NCBI GenBank assembly: GCA_016871915.1 | Contig: VHBP01000015.1 | Coordinates: forward strand, 1 to 45,560 | Direction: 5' to 3' | Source of the DNA: Gemmatimonadota bacterium | GTDB lineage: Bacteria > Gemmatimonadota > Gemmatimonadetes > Gemmatimonadales > Gemmatimonadaceae | Length of the DNA stretch: 45,560 bases | Shown: in pieces, positions 15,373 through 23,384 of the stretch | Numbering within the stretch: position 1 is the stretch's first letter | How the letters are laid out: the number at the start of each line of letters is the position of its first letter | Made by a program: the position numbers and the translations under genes | The notes under the pieces: model-generated | The model's input: only the letters and a program-made list of their open reading frames with translations | Database searches by the model: none | Told to the model about the DNA's origin: nothing

Positions 15373-17871
15373 TCATTCGATCCGCACCAACCCGAGCCGC
15401 AGGGTCCCGCCCCCCGTCACCCCAACGACCCCATTCGCTCCTGATACCACGGTGAGCTCGACCGGGGCGAAGCCACCGGGGACGATCGAACCAAGCGTGA
15501 GGGATGGCGGCGCGAGGCCGATGCTCGCGGCCATCGTGGCGGGGGTGAGGCGGAGTGCGCGCACGGGGTCGACATCGGGGAATCGGGGATCGCCGCTCGG
15601 TGAGAGGCAGCCTCCCACTTGCTCGCAGAGTCCGCGGAACTGGCTGCGGAGATTCCACGACGGGAAGGTCAGGCGCGTGGGCACCGTGAACCCGGCATCA
15701 TCGACCATCATCGTGAGCGCCCACTCGGGGAGGAGCTCCTCCCATGGGCGCTGAACCCGTGCCTCGAGATTCGCGAGTCCCGACTGTCCTCCCGTCGTGA
15801 GGGCCGCATAGGTGACGGTCTCGTCATTGCCCTGTTGATCGAGCGCCCAGCGCGTGAAGGCCCACGCAGCACCATAGAAGGAGATGTCACCAGCGCTCGT
15901 CGGCCCAAGCGGGGATCGCGCGGTGGAGCCGCGCAACATCTCATACAGGGCCTCGAGGTGCGGCTGCATGGCGCGAGGCGCATCGACGCACCCGGTCCTC
16001 GTGATCTCACAGGCGAGACTCGTCGAGAAACCCGTGTTCGCATTCCGGAGATGGCCGTAGATCGCTCGCGCATAGAGCTCCTCGGCGTGACGGGCCGTCG
16101 CCTCCTCGAGCCACGATTCCTCGAGCGGCTGTCCGCGCACGATGCGCTCCGCATACGACGCGATGTGCTTGAGCTCGTGGACGAGGGTCGCCCGCATCTT
16201 GCGACGCCACCGCGCGGGTGTGCCAGCCGCGTCCCCGCTCTGCGCCACGGTGGGGACCTGCGCGTAGATGATCTCCCCCATGTCACTCGCGGGGAACTGC
16301 GCGCGAGGGAAGAGATCGCAGGTCACGGTCGCGGCGAGGACGGTGCCCCCGAGGATCGTGTTCATCCGCGGGGAGAGCACGATCGTGACGCGCCCATCGT
16401 CGTCGAGGCGACTGTCCATCACGAGAGGATCGCCGAAGCGACGGACGATCGCCCAACCGAGGGAATCGAGCTCGGCCCCGACCGCGGCATAGAGCGCATC
16501 CTGCGTGCCGGCGAGGGTGGGTACCCCCTCGATGACCGTGCTCGTATCCTCGAGGATCGCGATGCGACGCCCCACCCATGCCACCCGCGTGGTGACGGGG
16601 CTGAACTTGGTGCAGAGGTCGGGTTGACCGAGCGCGGGAAGACGGATCGGACGGAGATCGCCGACGCGGGGCTCCACGAGTCGCGGCGCGACCGTGCGGG
16701 CCGCGCGGACGGATGCGGTACGCGGGGCATCGACCACGACGAGATGCGCATCTGCGGATCGCACGGAGGCGGTGCCGCCTGTCACACCGCTCATCGCACC
16801 GCTCATCGCACCGGTCTCGCCGCTCGCGACCACCCCGGTGAGTGTCGGGGCGATCGATGCGGCCCCGATCGACCGTCCGACATTGGTCACCGCGAGGCGA
16901 TACCGACCGGGGCTCGCCGAGAGGTCGAGACAGTGGGCGGCCGTCGGCGTGAGGACCGCGAAGCTCCCGCGGTCGATGGTGCGCGCGGTCGCCACCTCCA
17001 AGGGAACCGACGCGACCCCGATCGCTCCGTCGGTCTCGATCTGGAGCGCCACCGTCCGACGTGGGGCACAGACGAAGCTCGTCGCCGGTGGGATGGCGAG
17101 CACCAACTGCGTCGCACTCGCCTGTGTGACCGGAACTGGCACCCCATCGAGCACGACGGTATTCGCCCCTGGCGATGTGGCGAAGAGCGACCCATTGACC
17201 ACGAGGGTCTGTCCCGGGATCACCACGAGCGGCGCGATCGCGTCGATCACCGGCGCCGTCGGCGAGGGATCGGCGACGACCTCGACCTCGAGCGTGGTGC
17301 TGACCGCATCGATCTGCGCGACGACCTGCGCCTTCCCCACCGCGACGGCGGTCACCTGTCCGAGCGTGGAAACGGCGGCGATCCGCGCGGCGGACGAGCG
17401 CCACTGGATGCTCGCTCCGAGGATCGGCTCCCCGACGGAATCGCGTGGGACCGCCGCGAGCTGTCGAGCCCCGCTAGGGAGGGAGAGCCGGAGTGCGCCC
17501 GCGTCGAGCGTGATGGTGCGTGCGGGTGGGTTCCTCAAGGTGAGGGAGAGTTCCGCCGACAGGGCACCGGCGCTGACCCGCACCGTCCCGGGGCCCGGCG
17601 CGATCCCGAGCAATCGTCCGGCGGTGTCGACCTGGACCGTGTTCGGCGTCAGCGACCGCCAGCTCACCCGCGGGCCCTCGACCACCTCGCCTTCGGGCGT
17701 GAGCACCTGGGCCTCCGCCTGCATCACTCGCCCCGGGCGCAACTCGAGCGCGGGGACCAGAATCGCCAACGATCCCTCCACCGGCGCGGTCTCGACCGGC
17801 GCCTCACCACACCCCACCCCGAAGGCGAGGAGGAGCGCGAGCGCTCGGGCGAGGCGATTAGACTTCGTCAC
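15373..17871 (-). CDS. Lipoprotein with Ig-like domains and HExxH metalloprotease domain (M30-like)
   Basis: 832 residues. A lipoprotein signal peptide ends in GVGC (Cys21). Residues about 30-210 form two BIG2-like Ig domains (the second with STLGQVTAVAVGKAQVVAQI), followed by an IPT/TIG-like segment (about 215-305). The C-terminal half is a putative zinc peptidase: HELKH at 565-569 and, about 20 residues on, WLEEATARHAEE, where the downstream Glu would be the third zinc ligand of a gluzincin. The spacing resembles family M30 (hyicolysin-like) secreted peptidases. The GTG start directly follows the stop of the small six-cysteine protein gene (TGA-GTG), so the two form an operon. Substrate unknown; the protein should be anchored in the outer membrane or periplasm. 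Confidence 0.75.
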   Translation of the reverse strand: MTKSNRLARALALLLAFGVGCGEAPVETAPVEGSLAILVPALELRPGRVMQAEAQVLTPEGEVVEGPRVSWRSLTPNTVQVDTAGRLLGIAPGPGTVRVSAGALSAELSLTLRNPPARTITLDAGALRLSLPSGARQLAAVPRDSVGEPILGASIQWRSSAARIAAVSTLGQVTAVAVGKAQVVAQIDAVSTTLEVEVVADPSPTAPVIDAIAPLVVIPGQTLVVNGSLFATSPGANTVVLDGVPVPVTQASATQLVLAIPPATSFVCAPRRTVALQIETDGAIGVASVPLEVATARTIDRGSFAVLTPTAAHCLDLSASPGRYRLAVTNVGRSIGAASIAPTLTGVVASGETGAMSGAMSGVTGGTASVRSADAHLVVVDAPRTASVRAARTVAPRLVEPRVGDLRPIRLPALGQPDLCTKFSPVTTRVAWVGRRIAILEDTSTVIEGVPTLAGTQDALYAAVGAELDSLGWAIVRRFGDPLVMDSRLDDDGRVTIVLSPRMNTILGGTVLAATVTCDLFPRAQFPASDMGEIIYAQVPTVAQSGDAAGTPARWRRKMRATLVHELKHIASYAERIVRGQPLEESWLEEATARHAEELYARAIYGHLRNANTGFSTSLACEITRTGCVDAPRAMQPHLEALYEMLRGSTARSPLGPTSAGDISFYGAAWAFTRWALDQQGNDETVTYAALTTGGQSGLANLEARVQRPWEELLPEWALTMMVDDAGFTVPTRLTFPSWNLRSQFRGLCEQVGGCLSPSGDPRFPDVDPVRALRLTPATMAASIGLAPPSLTLGSIVPGGFAPVELTVVSGANGVVGVTGGGTLRLGLVRIE

Positions 17872-18141
17872 TCAACGGGTGCGGCACTGCGGGCGTTGCG
17901 GCGGGAGGCCGCTGCACTGGATCGACTCGGCCATCCCGGTGGCCAATGGTCCACAGGCGGTGTTCACGACGGTGCGCAACGCCTCGAGCGAATCCTTCCC
18001 CGAGGCGGTCGCGCAGTTCTGCCCGCCCTTGAAGGTGACGCAGGCGCTGCACTCCACCTGCTGCGCCTGCAGCGTGGTATAGAGCAGGAGGCCGCCGAAT
18101 CCCGCGATGGCGGCGAGGGTGAGCAGGGTGCTAGGCTTCAT
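17872..18141 (-). CDS. Small exported six-cysteine protein, unknown function
   Basis: 89 residues. A hydrophobic N-terminus (about 5-25) followed by LQAQQ looks like a signal peptide or a membrane anchor. The exported part has six cysteines (31, 34, 43, 63, 76, 86), the first two as CSAC, in a pattern suggesting three disulfides, and the phrases VTFKGGQNCATASG and ACGPLATGMAESIQC. No catalytic motif is recognised. The gene is followed with no gap by the metalloprotease lipoprotein gene and is divergent from ctaA with only 22 bp between start codons. The regular Cys spacing and the operon argue that it is real. A role linked to cytochrome/haem work or to the protease would be speculation. Confidence 0.65.
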   Translation of the reverse strand: MKPSTLLTLAAIAGFGGLLLYTTLQAQQVECSACVTFKGGQNCATASGKDSLEALRTVVNTACGPLATGMAESIQCSGLPPQRPQCRTR

Positions 18142-18163
18142 CTCAGGAGGGGTAGGTCAGGCG

Positions 18164-19114
18164 ATGACGCGATTTGCGCGATTTGGCTGGGCGGTCCTTG
18201 GGTATAACCTACTCGTCATCCTCTGGGGTGCCTACGTGCGCGCCTCGGGGTCGGGCGCCGGGTGCGGCGCGCACTGGCCGCTCTGTAACGGGGTGGTCAT
18301 CCCGCGCGAGCCGGCGATCGAGACGTTGATCGAGCTCACGCATCGGGCCACCTCGGGCGTGGCGCTGCTGCTGGTGGTGGTGCAGCTCATCTGGGCCCGC
18401 CGCCTCGCCCCGCGCAGGAGCACGACCTGGGTCGCCACGCATGTGGCGATGACGCTGATGATCACTGAAGCGTTTGTGGGCGCTGGGCTCGTGCTCTTTG
18501 AGATGGTCGCTGACAACGTGAGTTTGGCGCGTGCGTGGTGGTTGGCGGCGCATCTGCTCAACACCTTCCTCCTCATCGCCGCTCTCGCGCTCGTCCCCTG
18601 GTTCGCCTCGGGGGCGCGCGCGCCGCGACTCGACGAGCCGAGCGGGGAACGCGGGCTCCTCGTCGCGAGCCTCCTCGGGATGCTCGCCGTCGGGATGAGT
18701 GGAGCGGTGACCGCACTGGGCGATACCCTCTTCCCAGCGACCTCGCTCGCCGCGGGACTCGCGCAGGACCTCGACCCCGCGTCGCACCTCCTCGTGCGAC
18801 TGCGCGTGATCCATCCGACACTCGCGATCGGGGTCGGTACGCTGATCGCGCTCACTGCGGGCGTCGCGATGGTGCGCCGCCCCTCGCCGATGACCCGCCA
18901 TCTCGGGACCGTCACCATCGGCTTGGTGGTAACGCAGCTCCTCGCCGGGCTCGTGAACCTCGTACTCCTCGCCCCGACCTGGATGCAGCTCGTCCATCTC
19001 TTGCTGGCCGATCTCCTCTGGATCGTCCTCGTCCTGCTCGCGGCCGCTACGCTCGCGGCGGACCGGCGGGATGGATCCGCATCGACCCCGGGAGCTGGTC
19101 AAGCAATCGGTTGA
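18164..19114 (+). CDS. ctaA: Heme A synthase (CtaA/Cox15)
   Basis: 316 residues with eight predicted membrane helices. The first extracytoplasmic loop reads GAYVRASGSGAGCGAHWPLC, including the cysteine pair typical of the CtaA class, and is followed by a haem-ligand His in ELTHRATSG. Further candidate His ligands are in helices 3-4 (ATHVAM, AAHLLNT) and in the second half (RVIHPTLA, MQLVHLLLADL). The enzyme oxidises the C8 methyl of haem O to give haem A for aa3-type oxidases. ATG 18164 is chosen over an upstream in-frame ATG because a strong Shine-Dalgarno (AGGAGGGG, 18145-18152) precedes it. No other oxidase genes lie nearby. Its 3' end overlaps the convergent manC-like gene by 68 bp. Confidence 0.93.
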   Translation: MTRFARFGWAVLGYNLLVILWGAYVRASGSGAGCGAHWPLCNGVVIPREPAIETLIELTHRATSGVALLLVVVQLIWARRLAPRRSTTWVATHVAMTLMITEAFVGAGLVLFEMVADNVSLARAWWLAAHLLNTFLLIAALALVPWFASGARAPRLDEPSGERGLLVASLLGMLAVGMSGAVTALGDTLFPATSLAAGLAQDLDPASHLLVRLRVIHPTLAIGVGTLIALTAGVAMVRRPSPMTRHLGTVTIGLVVTQLLAGLVNLVLLAPTWMQLVHLLLADLLWIVLVLLAAATLAADRRDGSASTPGAGQAIG

Positions 19115-20222
19115 GATCGGTGGCGCGGTCGAGCGTCGTCACGAAGGTCAGCCCATCGAGCGTCACCACCAGCATCCGGTTCACCCCGTAGAGCACCACG
19201 CGGCCATGGCCCGCGTGCACCACGTTGCTCTCGGCGTCGACGAAGCGCGCATCGCCTGAGGCGCCGTTGCCATCATCATCGAGCTCGCGCGCGCGGCGCA
19301 GAGCGGCCCAGGTGCCGACATCGTCCCATCCGAACTCCCCGCGCACCACGAGGAGTCGATCGCTGCGCTCGAGGAGTCCGCGCTCGAGCGAGGTCGCGCG
19401 CACCATCCCGACGAAGCCCGGGAGATTGCCACGCCGGAGGGGATCAAGTCCATCGCGCACCTCGACGCAGTGCTCTGCCAACTGCTCGAGGAAGATACCG
19501 GCGGTCCCGATGAGGACGCCGCCGTGCCAGAGCGCCCCGTCGATGATCCGCTGGCGCGCCTCCATCTCGCTCGGCTTCTCGATGTAGCCACGCGTCTCGG
19601 CCACCCCGCCGGCCTCGAGCGAGAGATCGAGATCGAGCGGCGGCCCCGGGAGCACATAGCCGAACCCGGCCTCGGCGCGGGTCGCGGGGATCCCGATGGA
19701 GACGAGCGCCTGCTCGCGCGCCGCGTACGCCGCCGCGCGCCGCACCGTGCGACGGAACTCGTCGGGGAAGGTGATCGCGAGATCGGCGTGCACTGCGCAG
19801 GCGATCGCGCCGGGCCCGGCGCGCTGCACCAACTCCTGCGCCGCCCACGCGAGCGCCGCCGCGGTCCCGAGCGGACGCGGCTCGACGAGCACGTTCTCTT
19901 CCGGTACCTCGGCGGTGACGGAGCGGATGGCCGGCGCGATGTCGCGGCTCGTCAGGATCAGCACGCGCTCCGGCGGGATATCGGGCTGCAGGCGCCCGAC
20001 GGTGTCCTCGATCAGCGTGCGATCGGAGACGAGGGCGAGGAGGGGCTTCGGCCGATCAGGTGTGGAGAGGGGCCAGAAGCGCGATCCGATCCCGCCGGCG
20101 AAGACGATCGCCCAGAGCGCGACCCCGGTATCGGGCGCACCCGTCGCGAGGCGCTGCGCCTCGGGGAGGGTGCCGGCTCCGGCGCTCGGGCCGAGGGGGT
20201 CGAGGTCGTCGATCGGGGTCAC
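19047..20222 (-). CDS. manC: Mannose-1-phosphate guanylyltransferase
   Basis: 391 residues. After a poorly conserved 35-residue leader comes AIVFAGGIGSRFWPLSTPDR with PKP, the nucleotide-binding signature of sugar-phosphate nucleotidylyltransferases, then VEPRPLGTAAALAWAA and GYIEKP, typical of GDP-mannose pyrophosphorylases; FGWDDVGTWAAL matches the sugar-binding region. It makes GDP-mannose from mannose-1-phosphate and GTP for surface polysaccharides or glycosylation. It lacks the C-terminal isomerase domain of bifunctional ManC. The start is taken as GTG 20222; the leader is unusual, so a start nearer the FAGG motif is possible. The last 68 bp are antisense to the end of ctaA. Confidence 0.88.
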   Translation of the reverse strand: MTPIDDLDPLGPSAGAGTLPEAQRLATGAPDTGVALWAIVFAGGIGSRFWPLSTPDRPKPLLALVSDRTLIEDTVGRLQPDIPPERVLILTSRDIAPAIRSVTAEVPEENVLVEPRPLGTAAALAWAAQELVQRAGPGAIACAVHADLAITFPDEFRRTVRRAAAYAAREQALVSIGIPATRAEAGFGYVLPGPPLDLDLSLEAGGVAETRGYIEKPSEMEARQRIIDGALWHGGVLIGTAGIFLEQLAEHCVEVRDGLDPLRRGNLPGFVGMVRATSLERGLLERSDRLLVVRGEFGWDDVGTWAALRRARELDDDGNGASGDARFVDAESNVVHAGHGRVVLYGVNRMLVVTLDGLTFVTTLDRATDLNRLLDQLPGSMRIHPAGPPRA

Positions 20223-20260
20223 AGGAAACGAAAGCTACATCTCAGGCATATTGAGGGGAG

Positions 20261-20406
20261 ATGCGGCATCGACTCGCCCTCCTCCTCTGCGGCGTCGTCC
20301 TCGGCGCCCCCCTCCCCCGCGCGATGGCGCAGCGCGCGAGCTGCCCGCCGGCGCGCACCGCCGCGGACCGCGTCAGGCGCTGATCCGCGTCGGGCACTGG
20401 TTCTGA
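20261..20406 (+). pseudogene. Probable remnant of an outer-membrane/exported protein gene
   Basis: From ATG 20261 the frame gives a clear signal peptide (MRHRLALLLCGVVLGAPLPR, then AMAQ as cleavage site) and stops after about 40 codons. A second frame of the same short stretch ends in GPRQALIRVGHWF and a stop at 20404-20406; a final strand ending in RVGHWF is typical of outer-membrane beta-barrels (for example patatin/surface-antigen fusions). The start and end of one such gene thus seem to be joined by a deletion that also shifts the frame. It is packed between manC and the acyl-CoA dehydrogenase. A chance short ORF cannot be excluded. Confidence 0.45.
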
Positions 20407-20407
20407 C

Positions 20408-22204
20408 CTAGAACCAGTCGTCCCTGAACTCCAACGCCGCGGGATCGTTGCGGAGCAGGAGCGCCACATCGGGACCGTTCTTCGGGAGCTCGAATCGCGC
20501 ATAGAAGCGCGCCGCCGCGACCTTCCCTTCATAGAACGCCCCCTCATCGCCAGTCGCGCCCGTGGCGAGCGCGCGCGACACGATCGTCGCCTGTCGCGTC
20601 CAGAGCCAGGCGAAGACCACGCGCGACACGAGCTCCATATACACGGTAGCGTTCGCGAGCCCGCGTGTGGGATCGGCCTGCATCTCGCGTCCGAGCGACT
20701 TGGTGACTGCCACCATCTGCGCCGCCGCCTCGCCGAGCGACTGCGCGAGATCGGTGAGCCCCGCCGCGGTGGCCTCGGCGACCGCCGCCTCGATGCGCCG
20801 CATGAAGGCGCCTACGGCTGCGCCCTGCTGCTGCATCACCTTTCGCCCGAGAAGGTCGAGCGCCTGGATCCCGTTCGTCCCCTCGTGGATCTGATTCAGT
20901 CGGTTGTCACGATAAAGCTGCTCGATGTCGTACTCGCGCGCGTAGCCATAGCCGCCCATGCACTGCAGCGCGTTGGAGATCCCTTCCTGCCCATAGATCG
21001 AAGGCCAGCTCTTCGCGATCGGCGTCAGGAACTCGAGCAGGAGATGCGCCTCCGCGCGCTCCGCCTCGGTGGCGGCGGTCTGCTCGTCGTCGACGAGACG
21101 CGCGCAGGCGAGCACGAGGGCGAGCGAGCCCTCCGCCGCGCACTTCGCGATCAGGAGCATGCGCCGGATGTCGGCGTGCTCGATGATCGCCACCGGGGGC
21201 TTCGTCGGATCCTTCTCCGCCGGGAGCCGCCCCTGCTTGCGCGTGCGCGCGTACTCGAGCGCGTAGCGATACGCAGCATAGCTCATCGCCGTCGCGGCGC
21301 GCCCGACCCCGATCCGCGCCTCGTTCATCATGTGGAACATGTAGGCGAGCCCATGATGGGGTTCGCCGACGAGCTCACCGAGGCAGGGCCCACGCTCCCC
21401 GAAGTTGAGCAACGTCGAGGTCGTCCCGCGCCACCCCATCTTGTGAATCAGCCCGCCGAGGACGATCTCGTTCGATGCGCCGAGCACCCCGTCGTCAGAG
21501 TAGCGACGCTTGGGGACGATGAAGAGGGAGATCCCCTTCGTCCCGGCGGGCGCGCCCGCGATCCGCGCCAGGACGAGATGGACGATGTTCTCCGTGAGCT
21601 CGTGCTCGCCAGCGGAGATCCAGATCTTCGTCCCCTCGATGCGATAGGTGCCATCGGGGTTCGGGTACGCCGTGGTGCGCAGATCGGCGAGCGCGGAGCC
21701 GGCGTCGGGCTCGGTGAGTGCCATCGTCCCACCGAAGCGCCCATCGAGCATCGGGGGGAGCCACTTCGCCTTCTGTGCCTCTGAGCCGAAGGCCGCGATC
21801 AGGTTGGAGGCGCCGGCGGTGAGCATCGGATAGCTCGCGCTCCCGATGTTCGCTGCCTCGAGCCAGGCGATCGCCGCACCGGCGATCGTGTGCGGGAGCT
21901 GCAGTCCGCCGCGCTCCGCGTCGTGCGTGGAGGCGATGATCCCGGCCTCGGCGGTGGCGGCATAGGCGGGCTTGAGGTCGGGTTGCGTGACGACGACGCC
22001 ATCGACGACCTGCGGTTCCTCTTGGTCGTTGCGCTTGCGGTTCGGGGCGTAGTGCTCCTCCGCCACCGCGCGCGCCGTCTCGAGGACGGCGTCGTAGATC
22101 TCGCGATTCTGCTCGGCGAAGCGCGGGCGCGCGGTCAGCGCCTCGACCTCGAGGAGTTCGTAGAGCAGGAAGTGCAGATCGCGGGGATTCAGGAGCTCGC
22201 TCAT
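20408..22204 (-). CDS. Acyl-CoA dehydrogenase (large, DmdC/FadE-like)
   Basis: 598 residues, the size of the large acyl-CoA dehydrogenase group rather than the 380-residue classical one. The FAD/substrate motif GTMALTEPDAGSALADLRT, the IEGTKIWISAGEH strand and the C-terminal helical domain with IHEGTNGIQALDLLGRKVMQQ are present, followed by an extra C-terminal helical domain (from about 460) as in 3-methylmercaptopropionyl-CoA dehydrogenases (DmdC) and related enzymes. It should oxidise an acyl-CoA to the 2-enoyl-CoA with electrons passed to ETF. The chain length of the substrate cannot be read from the sequence. It overlaps the RidA gene by four bases at its 5' end and is the last gene of the operon. 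Confidence 0.93.
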   Translation of the reverse strand: MSELLNPRDLHFLLYELLEVEALTARPRFAEQNREIYDAVLETARAVAEEHYAPNRKRNDQEEPQVVDGVVVTQPDLKPAYAATAEAGIIASTHDAERGGLQLPHTIAGAAIAWLEAANIGSASYPMLTAGASNLIAAFGSEAQKAKWLPPMLDGRFGGTMALTEPDAGSALADLRTTAYPNPDGTYRIEGTKIWISAGEHELTENIVHLVLARIAGAPAGTKGISLFIVPKRRYSDDGVLGASNEIVLGGLIHKMGWRGTTSTLLNFGERGPCLGELVGEPHHGLAYMFHMMNEARIGVGRAATAMSYAAYRYALEYARTRKQGRLPAEKDPTKPPVAIIEHADIRRMLLIAKCAAEGSLALVLACARLVDDEQTAATEAERAEAHLLLEFLTPIAKSWPSIYGQEGISNALQCMGGYGYAREYDIEQLYRDNRLNQIHEGTNGIQALDLLGRKVMQQQGAAVGAFMRRIEAAVAEATAAGLTDLAQSLGEAAAQMVAVTKSLGREMQADPTRGLANATVYMELVSRVVFAWLWTRQATIVSRALATGATGDEGAFYEGKVAAARFYARFELPKNGPDVALLLRNDPAALEFRDDWF

Positions 22205-22587
22205 GGGCGATACGCGATGCAGTCGATCTCGACCCGCAGCCCTTCGCCCGGGAGTCCCGCCGCCTGGATGGTGGTCCGCGCCGGTCGGTGGTCCCCGAAG
22301 ACCCGCTGGTAGACCCCGTTCATCTCCTGGAACTCCTTCATATCAAGGAGGAAGACGCCGCACCGCAGCACGTATTGGAGATCGGACCCGCCCGCCTGCA
22401 GGATCGCCCGCAGGTTCTTGAGGCACTGCTCGGTCTGGGTCGCCGCATCGGGGCCCGCGAGGCGCCCGGCGGCAGGGTCGGTCGCCCCCTGCCCCGAGAC
22501 GAAGATCAGTCGCTCGAAGCCCATCCCCGGCACGTAGGGCCCGACAGGCGCGGGGAGGTTGGCGGCGTGGATCGGCGTGTGGGTCAT
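22201..22587 (-). CDS. RidA/YjgF family enamine-imine deaminase
   Basis: 128 residues, the normal length. It has AANLPAPVGPYVPG near the start, FVSGQGATDP, the conserved Arg in VLRCGVFLLDM and the C-terminal TTIQAAGLPGEGLRVEIDCIA with the conserved Glu. RidA proteins hydrolyse reactive enamines/imines such as 2-aminoacrylate. ATG 22587 overlaps the stop of the TspO-like gene and its own stop overlaps the start of the acyl-CoA dehydrogenase, so it is translationally coupled on both sides. Confidence 0.9.
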   Translation of the reverse strand: MTHTPIHAANLPAPVGPYVPGMGFERLIFVSGQGATDPAAGRLAGPDAATQTEQCLKNLRAILQAGGSDLQYVLRCGVFLLDMKEFQEMNGVYQRVFGDHRPARTTIQAAGLPGEGLRVEIDCIAYRP

Positions 22588-23366
22588 GCGTGAATCTCGG
22601 ATGAGGTCGAAGGGCGCCGCAGCCCAAGAAGCCAGCTGATCGCGCCGAGCGTGATGCCACCGTACAGAAGGATACGCGTCGCGCCGGCCATCGCGGGGAG
22701 GTCGGCGTACCGCGCCCCGATCCCATAGATCGCCCAGGCGACGACCAACGGGAAGACCCACATCCCGCGTCCCCACGCCATCCATGCGCCCAGCACGGTG
22801 GCGATGGTCATCATAGTGATGCTCCACACCGTCTCGCTGATCCCGAAGCCGCCGAACCCCACCACGTGCGCGAACTGGAAGGTGTTGGAGATCACCGCGA
22901 CGCTGATCCAGGCGAGATAGAGATCGAAGGGCCAGATCACCGCGAGGCGCTCATGCCAGGCCGGGGTATAGGGCGCCGCGCGGAGGCGTTCGGCCGTCGC
23001 GATGAGGGAGACCAAGAAGACCAGCATCACCACGAGGGCGAGCGCGTACTGCCCGAAGCTGAAGAGGGTGATCCAGGCGACGTTGAGCACGCCGGCTACC
23101 ACCCACCACCAGCCAAGCCGTTCCACCGCGCGACGTGACCCCTCAAGCGGGAGCCATTGGTAGATCGCGCCGGCGATGAGGCCGGCATAGATCAGACTCC
23201 AGATCCCGAAGACCCAGTTGGCGGGGAGGAAGAGCGACTGATAGCGGTTCGCGATCACCCCGATCGAGTCGCCGCTTATCATACCGGTCGCGGCGAGGCC
23301 GTTGAGCGCGATCACCGCGAGGAGGGTGAGCGAATTGATCAGCTGCATGACGATCGGGCGTGGCAT
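22584..23366 (-). CDS. TspO/MBR-related tryptophan-rich membrane protein
   Basis: 260 residues with about eight hydrophobic segments and many Trp. The segment SLFLPANWVFGIWSLIYAGL resembles the FxPPxWxFxxxW block of TspO/MBR proteins, and GVLNVAWITLFSFGQY the N-x-x-W block of the second half. It is longer than classical TspO (about 160 residues) and fits the larger family of tryptophan-rich sensory-like proteins. TspO proteins bind tetrapyrroles and act in oxidative stress; whether this holds for the long form is unknown. Gene order: 18 bp after the esterase stop, four-base overlap with RidA. Confidence 0.7.
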   Translation of the reverse strand: MPRPIVMQLINSLTLLAVIALNGLAATGMISGDSIGVIANRYQSLFLPANWVFGIWSLIYAGLIAGAIYQWLPLEGSRRAVERLGWWWVVAGVLNVAWITLFSFGQYALALVVMLVFLVSLIATAERLRAAPYTPAWHERLAVIWPFDLYLAWISVAVISNTFQFAHVVGFGGFGISETVWSITMMTIATVLGAWMAWGRGMWVFPLVVAWAIYGIGARYADLPAMAGATRILLYGGITLGAISWLLGLRRPSTSSEIHA

Positions 23367-23384
23367 GGTGGCCGCTCCAGGAGG

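Noticed and set aside
15619-18207. Long open frame (over 860 codons) on the plus strand opposite the metalloprotease gene
   Set aside because: Its translation is Arg/Gly/Asp-rich without any domain, and the minus strand encodes a lipoprotein with a signal peptide and recognisable domains; it is a GC-driven shadow.
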